A DNA stretch of 64,000 bases. Origin: Thiocapsa imhoffii (lineage in GTDB: Bacteria; Pseudomonadota; Gammaproteobacteria; Chromatiales; Chromatiaceae). The DNA is taken from contig NZ_NRSD01000001.1 in the NCBI RefSeq assembly GCF_016583985.1, positions 186,001-250,000 of the forward strand, written 5' to 3'. The notes beneath the pieces are model-generated. The model searched no databases and was not told where the DNA came from. It was given only the letters and a program-made list of their open reading frames with translations. Below are positions 18,478 to 26,310 of the stretch, one piece after another (position 1 is the stretch's first letter; every line of letters begins with the position of its first letter). A program made the position numbers and the translations under genes.

Positions 18478-18918
18478 TCAGACCATCCGCCAGGTCGGCA
18501 TTTCAGCGAGCGGGATGCGGACGGGGCAGGTCGCACTGATTGGGTTACCCCGAGGCCAGTCATCCATCCATTCGCGCGCGATCGCCAGACTCACATTGAT
18601 GGCCACCAGGCTCGTGCCGATGAATGCGATGCCAAGCAGCCAGTAAAGACTGCGTGAGATTCGACGCTTGAGACGTTTCCAACGCCCCCAGCTCGGTTCC
18701 GGAGCGGCCGGAATCCGCGCGAAGACATCAACGAAAATCACGCCGAGTGTTGCCCACAAGAGGATGAGGACGGCGGGCAACAGGATCCGGTTGCCGGTCG
18801 ATGCCTCGAAGGCAAGAACCGTGGCACCAACAACGAGAATGCCAACTGCCCCGAGCATGATCAAGATGTGTCGCGCGGGTGCCATGCGGGTTGCGAGTCG
18901 CTGCATCAGATCGAGCAT
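18478..18918 (-). CDS. Small membrane protein of unknown function
   Basis: 146 residues from the ATG read at 18918-18916 (MLDLMQRLATRM). Three hydrophobic segments are visible: ILIMLGAVGILVVGATVLAF, ILLPAVLILLWATLGVIFVD and YWLLGIAFIGTSLVAINVSL, separated by a basic cytoplasmic-type loop (RWKRLKRRISRS). I do not recognise the family. It is divergent from the acyltransferase gene, with only 36 bp between the starts. A longer frame extends upstream of this start but would overlap the acyltransferase and has no protein-like character there. Confidence 0.6.
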   Translation of the reverse strand: MLDLMQRLATRMAPARHILIMLGAVGILVVGATVLAFEASTGNRILLPAVLILLWATLGVIFVDVFARIPAAPEPSWGRWKRLKRRISRSLYWLLGIAFIGTSLVAINVSLAIAREWMDDWPRGNPISATCPVRIPLAEMPTWRMV

Positions 18919-18954
18919 CGTTATCCTACCGGTCGAGTCAATGAAGGAGTCGCG

Positions 18955-21075
18955 ATGATGCGAGGTCACCATGCTGGCGCGCTTGAGTACCGGCCGGAGG
19001 TCGACGGTCTCCGTGCGTTGGCTGTCATCGGTGTCATCATCACCCATTTCAACAGTCATCTGCTGCCCGGCGGATTTCTGGGTGTCGACATGTTTTTCGT
19101 GATCTCGGGCTACGTCATCACGGGGTCGCTCTATAAGAGCAGCAGTGTGAGCCTGGGCGACTTCTTGCTCGATTTCTATAAACGTCGAGTCAAACGCCTG
19201 ATCCCGGCCCTTGTCCTCTGTGTGCTCGTCACCAGTGTCCTCCTCACCCTGTTTAACCCGAACCCAGGCACCTCACTCAAGACCGGGGTGGCGGCCTTAT
19301 TCGGCGTCTCGAACCTCTATTTGTTTTTCCAGGCCACCGACTATTTCGGTGCCTCTGCCCAGTTGAATGCCTTTACACACACTTGGTCACTGGGTGTCGA
19401 GGAGCAATTCTACCTGATCTTTCCCTTGCTGCTCTGGCTGGCCGGCATTGGGGGGCGCGAGGCACCGCGCCGCTTGAACGCGATCATCCTGCTTTCGGTG
19501 TTGGCTCTGATCTCGCTGTGGATCTTCATCTCATTGCACGCGTCCAATCCGCCCGCGGCCTACTATCTCACGCCCGCGCGATTCTGGGAGTTGAGTGCTG
19601 GCGCCCTGCTCTTTCTGGCGCTGCGTCCACGCCAGGCGCAGCAGCGCCGTCTGTCCAATGCGCTGAGCGAAGCGCTTTCGATCATCGCGTTGGCGGGCAT
19701 CGCCATCACGTTCCTCGTTCCGGTCGAGGCCTCGGTCTACTCGACCCCCGCGATCGTGCTCTTCACGATGTTGTTGATCGCATCACTCCAGCCCAAGACT
19801 GTTTCCTTCGCCGTCTTCGCGCATCCTGTAACGGTCCATATCGGATTGCTGTCCTATTCCCTCTATCTCTGGCATTGGGCCGTGATTTCGTTGAGTCGTT
19901 GGACGATCGGAATCGAGTGGTGGACCTTTCCCTTTCAATTGGCCCTGATCGTCTTGTTGGCGGAGGTTTCGTATCGTTACGTTGAAAACCCCTTGCGCCG
20001 CGCTGAGTGGTCCCCGTCACGCCTGCGGACCATGGGGTTCGGAGTGAGTTCACTGGTCGGTGCCGCGTTGGTGGTCGTGATGCTCGGCAGCGTATTGAAT
20101 GAGCGTCTCTATGCCGGAACGCACCCAGAGTTAGCGGCAGTGGGCAACCGTTCGCTAATGGACCCCTATGTGATGCAGGACACGCATTCTGGTTGGGGCG
20201 GCGAACCCTGTCTGATCGAAAGTAATGCCGATATTGGCAAGGACATCTCGCTCGAAGCATGCACGCTTGGCCGGTTCGACACAGCTCAGCGTCGTGTCCT
20301 GGTTATTGGCAACTCGCATGCCGCTGCCTTCGTCCAGGCTTTCGATCCATTGGTGCGCGAGGAAGGGTATGCCGTCACCATCACGGCCGCTTGGGCTGCG
20401 CCTGCCGTGCCCGAAATCCCGCATGTTGGGTTGCGTGAAAAGGCGATCGACTACTATTGGGAGGAGGTGGTGCCGACCTTGGTCGACCAACTCCAGGAGG
20501 ACGATTGGGTCTTTCTGATCACTGACCTCAATCGGCTGACACCGAGATCGCCCAGTTCCGCGGCACAAGACCGATTGCAACAACTCGAGGCTGGTCTGAC
20601 GCGCTTGTCGGAGACCTTGGCCTCACGTGGGATCAAATTCGCTGTCTTGCATGGGAAGCCCTTCGCCCGCGAGGCGATGTGCGAGCCCATCATGGCGGCT
20701 TCCCAGTGGTTTGCGCCCTTTGGCGGACCCTGCACCTATTTCAGCAAGGAAGATACGCTCAAGCGGCTCACTCCACTCAATGATCTGCTGCGTGGACTCG
20801 AGATGCGCAATGGGATCAAGGTTGTGGATCTGCTCGAGGTGTTCTGTCCCGATGAGGTGTGTACCTACTTCGGCGCCAATGGTGAGATGCTCTATCGCGA
20901 CGACATGGGTCATGCGTCGGTGGAGGCCGCACGTCTCGCGGCCCCCGCAATCCGTGATCTCTTCCTCGCGGCCGACCAAGCCGACGTGGTCGCACGGCGA
21001 GGTCAAACGCATGGCCCAGGGGCGGTGCCAACCACGGCTTCGTTACCCGCGGTTCCTGACCGACCCGGACGGTAA
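18955..21075 (+). CDS. OafA/YrhL-type acyltransferase with SGNH domain
   Basis: About 706 residues; AAGGAG lies just upstream of two adjacent ATGs (18955, 18958). The first 380 residues are an acyltransferase-3 membrane domain with ten or so helices; it opens with EYRPEVDGLRALAVIGVIITH and has the family FFVISGYVIT and HTWSLGVEEQFY segments. The C-terminal periplasmic part (about 450-690) is an SGNH hydrolase fold with GNSHAAAF for the serine block and DDMGHASVEAARL for the Asp/His block. Such proteins O-acetylate surface polysaccharides such as O-antigen. No other polysaccharide gene is next to it. The 3' end runs into the disturbed zone before the defence island. Confidence 0.92.
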   Translation: MMRGHHAGALEYRPEVDGLRALAVIGVIITHFNSHLLPGGFLGVDMFFVISGYVITGSLYKSSSVSLGDFLLDFYKRRVKRLIPALVLCVLVTSVLLTLFNPNPGTSLKTGVAALFGVSNLYLFFQATDYFGASAQLNAFTHTWSLGVEEQFYLIFPLLLWLAGIGGREAPRRLNAIILLSVLALISLWIFISLHASNPPAAYYLTPARFWELSAGALLFLALRPRQAQQRRLSNALSEALSIIALAGIAITFLVPVEASVYSTPAIVLFTMLLIASLQPKTVSFAVFAHPVTVHIGLLSYSLYLWHWAVISLSRWTIGIEWWTFPFQLALIVLLAEVSYRYVENPLRRAEWSPSRLRTMGFGVSSLVGAALVVVMLGSVLNERLYAGTHPELAAVGNRSLMDPYVMQDTHSGWGGEPCLIESNADIGKDISLEACTLGRFDTAQRRVLVIGNSHAAAFVQAFDPLVREEGYAVTITAAWAAPAVPEIPHVGLREKAIDYYWEEVVPTLVDQLQEDDWVFLITDLNRLTPRSPSSAAQDRLQQLEAGLTRLSETLASRGIKFAVLHGKPFAREAMCEPIMAASQWFAPFGGPCTYFSKEDTLKRLTPLNDLLRGLEMRNGIKVVDLLEVFCPDEVCTYFGANGEMLYRDDMGHASVEAARLAAPAIRDLFLAADQADVVARRGQTHGPGAVPTTASLPAVPDRPGR

Positions 21076-21082
21076 GCCGCAT

Positions 21083-21427
21083 TGAGGATGTGAAGAACTG
21101 GATTGCAGGAAACGAAAGCTGGATCATCGAAGGCTGTTACGCCGACATTATAGAGGCCGTACTGGAGATCTGTGAGGAACTGATCTTCCTCAACCCTACC
21201 CTGGCGTAGATGCATGCATTGCACACTGCCGCTCACGACCGTGGGAGCCCGAAAAGTTTGGATCAAGCCAAGAACAAGATGAAAATCTAGAAAACCTGCT
21301 CCAATGGGTGAAGTCCTACGAGAGTCGTACGGACGAATATGGGCTCTCAAGGCATCGGGAACTCTACGAATCGTTTCATGGCAAGAAGCGTGAGTTCAAG
21401 GATCCGAGCGAGTATGAAGTGGTATAG
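21083..21427 (+). pseudogene. Fragment of a P-loop kinase-like gene, frameshifted and 5'-truncated
   Basis: One frame gives IEDVKNWIAGNESWIIEGCY, ADIIEAVLEICEELIFLNP and then TAG; one base away the next frame continues GVDACIAHCRSRPWEPEKF, LLQWVKSYESRTDEYGLS, RHRELYESFHGKKREF and ends with TAG at 21425-21427. The joined protein reads as the C-terminal two-thirds of a small AAA/nucleoside-kinase-like family (WIIEGCY, FLNP, RPWEP are its hallmarks). The P-loop end is missing, and a single-base indel near 21205 breaks the frame. The stretch is richer in A+T than the acyltransferase gene before it, so it looks imported and decaying. It marks the left edge of the accessory region. Confidence 0.7.
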
Positions 21428-21977
21428 CTTCTGAGTCGGAGAGAGATATCGTTTTGTGTCACGACGGGAGAGGAGTGTCTTTGAAAACGATGTTTCCACC
21501 CGATGCAGTGGCCCACTTAGACTCTGAATATCACCAAATCCTTCGGAGTCGGATTAGCCTGCAAAGGACGACCTGATTCTTGTTTCAGGCAAATAATCGC
21601 GTTGAAAAGGCGGAATCCGCGCAGTATCAGCGCTGGCTGGCGGCACTCCGGTTCAAAGCACTCGGAGCCATGCTCCTGACGCCGACTCAGCCCCCGTCGA
21701 AGTGCCTACGCGGGCGGATTTTGAAAACTTACCCGAGCGGCGGATGCACTGGATACTCGGCTCCATGTTCCCTGCCTCGACGAGGCTAATCCCAGCTCCG
21801 CCCCGCGAGCGCCGACGCGCGCCGAAAGCCGAGTTTGTCATCGCCAGCGCAATGCTCTAGCCTCCCCGAGACAGCGGCTATCGCGCCACGCCAGACAGCG
21901 TGTCTGACCCGTCTGATGCCGAAGCGGCAGCGCGCGGGGCGACGCAGGACTTCAGCACCCATCGTCAGGAGACATAC
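21428..21977. other. 550 bp with no convincing gene
   Basis: Left flank of the restriction locus. A 31-codon frame from TTG 21481 has a good AGGAG before it but no recognisable content. Frames around 21580-21790 look degenerate. The stretch presumably carries the promoter for the restriction operon; I see no clear -35/-10 pair. No insertion sequence ends or inverted repeats were seen. Confidence 0.5.
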
Positions 21978-24900
21978 ATGGGGCACCCGTTCTTCGACCG
22001 ACCGATTCTCAACTCGCCCTACGCCTATCCAGCGCGCCACTGGGAGCTGGATAAGACCGGTCAGCCGACACACCGGATCCTCGAAGCCCGGCGTCGCGCC
22101 GAGTTCATCACGCCCATCCCCAAGCCGAAGAAGCAGAAGGGTGCACCCAAGCAGGACACGCTCGCCTTCGACGAAGGCAAGGGGCTCAGTACCGAGGATC
22201 AGCGCTACGATCACACCGCCGTCATCAACGCGGTCCGCCAAGAAGTCGACCGCTGGCGGCTCGATCCCGACCCCAATCACTGGCGCGTCACCCCGGAGAC
22301 CGCGCGCCTGCTGCAGCACTGGCGCCACCATCCCTTCAGCAGTTTGCGTCCCTTCTTCTGTCAGATCGAAGCCGTCGAAACGGCCATCTGGCTGACCGAG
22401 GTCGCGCCCCAGATCGGCAAGACCGGCGAACGCTTCCTGACCCACTTGAGCGACGCCAACCACGACGCCAACCCCGAGTTGATGCGCCTCGCCCTCAAGC
22501 TCGCGACCGGCGCCGGCAAGACCACGGTGATGGCCATGTTGATTGCCTGGCAGACCATCAATGCCGTACGGCGGCCCAGCAGCAAGCGCTTCAGCCGTGG
22601 CTTTCTCATCGTCGCGCCGGGTCTGACCATCAAGGATCGCCTGCGCGTCCTGCAACCCAACGACCCGGACAGCTACTACGCCAGCCGCGAGCTGGTGCCC
22701 ACGGACCTGCTCGACGAGGTCAACCGCGCCAAAATCGTCATCACCAACTACCACGCCTTCAAGCGGCGCGAGCGTGTCGAGCTGTCGAAGGGCGGACGGC
22801 TGTTGCTCCAGGGCCGTGGTGGCGAGGCCCTGAACACGCTGGAGACCGAAGGCCAGATGCTCCAGCGCGTCATGCCGGACCTGATGGGCCTGAAGAACAT
22901 CCTCGCCATCAACGACGAGGCCCATCACTGCTACCGCGAGAAACCGAATGCGTCCACGGGGGACGCCCCCGAAGGCGTGCTGAAGGGCGACGACAAGAAG
23001 GAGGCCGAGAAGAACAACGAGGCCGCCCGGCTCTGGATCTCCGGACTGGAGGCCGTCAATCGGACAGTCGGGCTGGCGCGTGTCCTCGACCTCTCCGCCA
23101 CCCCCTTCTTTCTGCGCGGCTCGGGCTATGCCGAAGGCACGCTCTTCCCCTGGACCATGAGCGATTTCTCGCTGATGGATGCCATCGAGTGCGGCATCGT
23201 CAAGCTCCCGCGCGTGCCGATCGCGGACAACATCCCCGGCGGCGAGATGCCCATGTTCCGCAACCTCTGGGAGCACATCCGCGCCAAGATGCCCAAAAAG
23301 GGACGCGGCAAGGCGGCTTCGCTGAATCCGCTCGACCTTCCGCCTCAGCTACAAACCGCGCTGGAAGCGCTCTACGGCCACTACGAAAAGACCCATGCCC
23401 TCTGGACGGCGGCCGGGGTTACGGTCCCGCCCTGCTTCATCGTGGTCTGCAACAACACCGCCACGTCCAAGCTGGTCTATGACTACATCTCCGGATTTCA
23501 GCGCGAGCAACAGGACGGCAGCACCAAGCCGGAGCCCGGTCGCCTGCCCCTGTTTCGCAATCACGACGAGCACGGCAACCCGCTGCCGCGCCCCCGCACC
23601 ATTTTGATCGACAGCGAGCAACTGGAGTCGGGCGAGGCGCTGGATGCCAACTTCCGCGCCATGGCCTCGGACGAAATCGAGCGCTTCCGCCGTGAGATCA
23701 TCGAGCGTACCAATGACGCCCGTCAGGCCGAGAACCTGACCGACCAAGACCTCCTGCGCGAGGTCATGAACACCGTCGGCAAGCCCGGTCGACTCGGGGC
23801 CGAGATCCGCTGCGTCGTCTCCGTCTCCATGCTCACCGAGGGCTGGGACGTCAGCACCGTGACCCACGTCCTCGGCGTGCGCGCCTTCGGCACTCAGCTC
23901 CTGTGCGAGCAGGTCATCGGCCGGGCGCTGCGCCGCCAATCCTACGATCTCAACGAAGAGGGGCTCTTCAACGTCGAGTATGCCGACGTGCTCGGCATCC
24001 CCTTCGACTTCAACGCCACGCCCACGGTCGCCCCGCATCAGCGGCCGCGCGAGACCATCCAGGTCAAGGCGATACGACCCGAGCGCGACGCCCTGGAGAT
24101 CCGCTTCCCCCGCGTCGCCGGCTATCGCACCGAGCTGCCGCAGGACCGCCTGACCGCCGCGTTCGACGCCGACTCCATCCTGGTCATCTCCCCCGAGCTG
24201 GTCGGCGCCGCCGAGACCCGCAATTCCGGCATCATCGGCGCGACCGTGGATCTCAACCTGGTGCACACGGGCGACGTGCGCCAATCCCAGGTCCTCTATG
24301 AGCTGACCTCGCATCTCTTGCTGAGTCGCTTCCGCGACGCCAACGGCGAGCCGCAACTCCATCTGTTCGGCCAGCTCAAGCGCATCGCGCGTCAATGGCT
24401 CGATGCCTATCTGCAATGCAAGGGCGGCACCTATCCGGCTCAGCTCAAATACAAGACCCTCGCGGACATGGCCTGCGAGCGCATCACCGCTGGCATCACC
24501 CGCGCCCAGATCGGCGAGCGCCCCATCATGGCGCTGCTCGACCCCTACAACCCGGTCGGCTCGACCGCCCACGTCAACTTCAACACCTCCAAGACCGAGC
24601 GTTGGGAGACCGACGCGCGCCGCTGTCACCTCAACTGGGTGATCCTCGACAGCGACTGGGAGGCCGAATTCTGCCGTGTCGCCGAGGCCCATCCGCGCGT
24701 CAGGGCCTATGTTAAAAACCACAACCTGGGCTTCGAGGTCCCCTACCGCTATGGCTCCGAGATGCGCCGCTACCGTCCTGATTTCATCGTGCGGGTCGAC
24801 GACGGCCACGGCGAGGCCGATCTGCTGAATCTCACGGTCGAGATCAAGGGCTATCGCGGCGAGGATGCCAAGGAGAAGAAGACCACCATGGATGTCTACT

Positions 24901-25043
24901 GGGTGCCCGGCGTGAACAACCTCGGCACGCACGGCCGCTGGGCCTTCGCCGAATTCGCCGATGTCTACCAGATCGAGGCCGACTTCAAGGCCAAGGTCGA
25001 GAGCGCGTTCAATACGATGATCGCGGCGGTCGTTGGGGGATAG
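21978..25043 (+). CDS. Type III-like restriction enzyme Res subunit (SF2 helicase + PD-(D/E)xK nuclease)
   Basis: 1021 residues from ATG 21978, chosen for its AGGAG box 6-11 bases upstream; the frame is open further upstream from 21900. Helicase motifs: Walker A ATGAGKTT (176-183), DEAH (313-316) in AINDEAHHCY, motif III LDLSATPFF, and motif VI in QVIGRALRRQSYD. The C-terminal nuclease has D935 in RRYRPDFIV and E955/K957 in LTVEIKGYR. It cuts DNA after ATP-driven translocation or looping, guided by the methyltransferase subunit encoded 1.3 kb downstream. The order res then mod, with a toxin-antitoxin pair between, is the reverse of classical type III loci. Its TAG stop is the first triplet of a heptamer repeat tract. 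Confidence 0.92.
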   Translation: MGHPFFDRPILNSPYAYPARHWELDKTGQPTHRILEARRRAEFITPIPKPKKQKGAPKQDTLAFDEGKGLSTEDQRYDHTAVINAVRQEVDRWRLDPDPNHWRVTPETARLLQHWRHHPFSSLRPFFCQIEAVETAIWLTEVAPQIGKTGERFLTHLSDANHDANPELMRLALKLATGAGKTTVMAMLIAWQTINAVRRPSSKRFSRGFLIVAPGLTIKDRLRVLQPNDPDSYYASRELVPTDLLDEVNRAKIVITNYHAFKRRERVELSKGGRLLLQGRGGEALNTLETEGQMLQRVMPDLMGLKNILAINDEAHHCYREKPNASTGDAPEGVLKGDDKKEAEKNNEAARLWISGLEAVNRTVGLARVLDLSATPFFLRGSGYAEGTLFPWTMSDFSLMDAIECGIVKLPRVPIADNIPGGEMPMFRNLWEHIRAKMPKKGRGKAASLNPLDLPPQLQTALEALYGHYEKTHALWTAAGVTVPPCFIVVCNNTATSKLVYDYISGFQREQQDGSTKPEPGRLPLFRNHDEHGNPLPRPRTILIDSEQLESGEALDANFRAMASDEIERFRREIIERTNDARQAENLTDQDLLREVMNTVGKPGRLGAEIRCVVSVSMLTEGWDVSTVTHVLGVRAFGTQLLCEQVIGRALRRQSYDLNEEGLFNVEYADVLGIPFDFNATPTVAPHQRPRETIQVKAIRPERDALEIRFPRVAGYRTELPQDRLTAAFDADSILVISPELVGAAETRNSGIIGATVDLNLVHTGDVRQSQVLYELTSHLLLSRFRDANGEPQLHLFGQLKRIARQWLDAYLQCKGGTYPAQLKYKTLADMACERITAGITRAQIGERPIMALLDPYNPVGSTAHVNFNTSKTERWETDARRCHLNWVILDSDWEAEFCRVAEAHPRVRAYVKNHNLGFEVPYRYGSEMRRYRPDFIVRVDDGHGEADLLNLTVEIKGYRGEDAKEKKTTMDVYWVPGVNNLGTHGRWAFAEFADVYQIEADFKAKVESAFNTMIAAVVGG

Positions 25044-25110
25044 TGGTTAGTGGTTAGTGGTTAGTGGTTAGTGGTTAGTGGTTAGTGGTTAGTGGCTAGT
25101 GGCTAGTGAG
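25041..25110 (+). repeat. Ten tandem 7-bp repeats (TAGTGGT type)
   Basis: Exactly ten heptamers without a gap: seven TAGTGGT, two TAGTGGC and one TAGTGAG. The first TAG is the stop codon of the restriction gene. The same AGTGG-core heptamer family recurs as arrays inside the methyltransferase gene and at 55456-55518. It has no spacers and is not a CRISPR. Confidence 0.98.
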
Positions 25111-25116
25111 TTCTCG

Positions 25117-25162
25117 TTCCCACGCTCCGCGTGGGAATGCAGTCTTGGCCGCTCCAGCGGCC
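25117..25162. repeat. REP-like double hairpin
   Basis: Two adjacent perfect palindromes: TTCCCACGC-TCC-GCGTGGGAA (25117-25137) and GGCCGCT-CC-AGCGGCC (25147-25162). The paired-hairpin build with GCTCC in the loops is shared with 25550-25601. It directly follows the heptamer tract and could also act as a transcription attenuator or mRNA stabiliser after res. Confidence 0.8.
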
Positions 25163-25190
25163 CGGACATGACAGAGGAGACCATATCGTT

Positions 25191-25526
25191 ATGCGTACAA
25201 CCGTAACCCTGGATGACAATCTGCTCGAGGAAGCCCAACGGCTGACCGGATTGACCCACCGGAAGGATCTCATCCAGGAAGGCTTGAGGACATTGATTGC
25301 CCGTGAGAGCGCCCGCCGTCTCGCGCGTTTAGGGGGCAGCGAGCCGCGTTCCGGCGCCGAATTCGGCGATGTGCCCATCGCGGGTGAAGATCCCGCGCGC
25401 GCAGCCCAGTGGCAGCATCTGTTGAGCCTGCGTGATGACGCCATCGCGGATGGCATGCATCTGATGGATTGGGACGAGATCAATGCCGAGGTGCGTCGAC
25501 GTCAAGGTGGCACGGCCGATGAATAG
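25191..25526 (+). CDS. VapB-like antitoxin, C-terminally extended, without adjacent toxin
   Basis: 111 residues from ATG 25191 with AGGAGA upstream. The first 50 residues are a classic ribbon-helix-helix VapB antitoxin (MRTTVTLDDNLLEEAQRL, then ESARRLARLGGSEP). VapB proteins of this kind usually end soon after that point, but here about 60 more residues follow (DPARAAQWQHLLSLRDD, LMDWDEINAEVRRRQGG). The extra part may be a read-through into former toxin or neighbouring DNA, or a genuine second domain; it does not look like a PIN toxin. No toxin gene follows; instead a REP-like element separates it from the next pair. Confidence 0.7.
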   Translation: MRTTVTLDDNLLEEAQRLTGLTHRKDLIQEGLRTLIARESARRLARLGGSEPRSGAEFGDVPIAGEDPARAAQWQHLLSLRDDAIADGMHLMDWDEINAEVRRRQGGTADE

Positions 25527-25549
25527 CGTCGTACGACCAAGGCATAGCT

Positions 25550-25601
25550 CGTGACACCCGCTCTGCGGTGTCACGCATGAACCGTGGCGCTCTGCGCCAC
25601 G
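25550..25601. repeat. Second REP-like double hairpin
   Basis: Palindromes CGTGACACC...GGTGTCACG (25550-25575) and CGTGGCGC-TCT-GCGCCACG (25583-25601), both with GCTCTGCG at the tip. The design matches 25117-25162 with different stems, suggesting one family of repeats placed on either side of the lone VapB-like gene. Confidence 0.75.
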
Positions 25602-25664
25602 TGCCACGATGGCAGGATCCAAGATCAAGGCCCATTGAGGATAACCATCCAGAGGCTCAAGACC

Positions 25665-25889
25665 ATGACGAAGAGCATCACCTTCAACATCGAAGAAGGG
25701 CTGATCGAAGCCGCGACCCGACGCGCCGCGTCGGAGCACACGACACTCGATGATCTGTTGCGCCGTTGGGTGACGGATTACGCCGAGCGGCAGGAGGCGG
25801 TGCGAGCATTCGATGCCTTAACACAAGAGCTGAGTGGAAAGGTCCGCATTGGACGAAAGCTGACGCGCGAGCAAATGAATGAGCGTTGA
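25665..25889 (+). CDS. Antitoxin of a VapBC-like pair
   Basis: 74 residues from ATG 25665. It begins KSITFNIEEGLIEAATRRAA, a ribbon-helix-helix-like start, and continues with a helical region (TTLDDLLRRWVTDYAERQEA) and a basic tail ending TREQMNER. It overlaps the downstream PIN toxin gene by 11 bp, the usual coupled order. The protein would neutralise the toxin and repress its own promoter. The frame extends upstream to 25584 but the extension runs through the REP-like element and is not protein-like. Confidence 0.85.
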   Translation: MTKSITFNIEEGLIEAATRRAASEHTTLDDLLRRWVTDYAERQEAVRAFDALTQELSGKVRIGRKLTREQMNER

Positions 25890-26301
25890 ATGCTTTCTCG
25901 ACACCAATGTCCTGCTCTATCACGTCGACGATGGAGACGTTCGGAAGCATTCGATCGCGACCGGCATCGTTCGTGACGCCTTGCGAACGGGAGAGAGCTG
26001 TATCAGTTGGCAGGTCGTTCAGGAATTTCTGAATGCTGCCGTCCATAAAGCAGCCATCCCCTTGGATCACGCAGGAGCGGAAGCCTATTGCAACACAGTC
26101 CTGATACCACTCTGGGCCGTGATCCCAAGCCACTCGCTTTATATTCGCGCGCTCGGTATCCGCGCCCGTTATGGATTCCACTTCTACGACTCGCTCATCG
26201 TTGCTGCTGCCCTCGAAGCAGGCTGTACTCGGCTGCTGACCGAAGATCTGCAGCATGGGCAACGCATCGAGACATTGATCGTTGAGAATCCGTTCATCTA
26301 A
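25879..26301 (+). CDS. PIN-domain ribonuclease toxin (VapC family)
   Basis: 140 residues. All four acidic residues of the PIN active site are present: D8 in FLDTNVLLY, E49 in VVQEFLNA, D104 in FHFYDSLIVAAAL and D123 in LLTEDLQHG. VapC toxins cut tRNA or rRNA when freed from the antitoxin. Translationally coupled to the antitoxin gene before it; the methyltransferase gene begins only 9 bp after its stop, so the pair is embedded in the restriction operon. A toxin-antitoxin pair placed between res and mod could guard against loss of the locus, which is an inference. Confidence 0.92.
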   Translation: MSVECFLDTNVLLYHVDDGDVRKHSIATGIVRDALRTGESCISWQVVQEFLNAAVHKAAIPLDHAGAEAYCNTVLIPLWAVIPSHSLYIRALGIRARYGFHFYDSLIVAAALEAGCTRLLTEDLQHGQRIETLIVENPFI

Positions 26302-26310
26302 GGACTCAAG

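Noticed and set aside
21786..23276. Long minus-strand frame (496 codons) opposite the restriction gene
   Set aside because: It is the antisense shadow of a GC-rich gene with clear helicase motifs on the plus strand; the minus translation has no domains. The same applies to 23349-24932 (minus) and 34524-35780 (plus).
25041..25110. Tandem repeat tract as a CRISPR array
   Set aside because: Units are 7 bp and contiguous with no spacers, and no cas genes are in the window.
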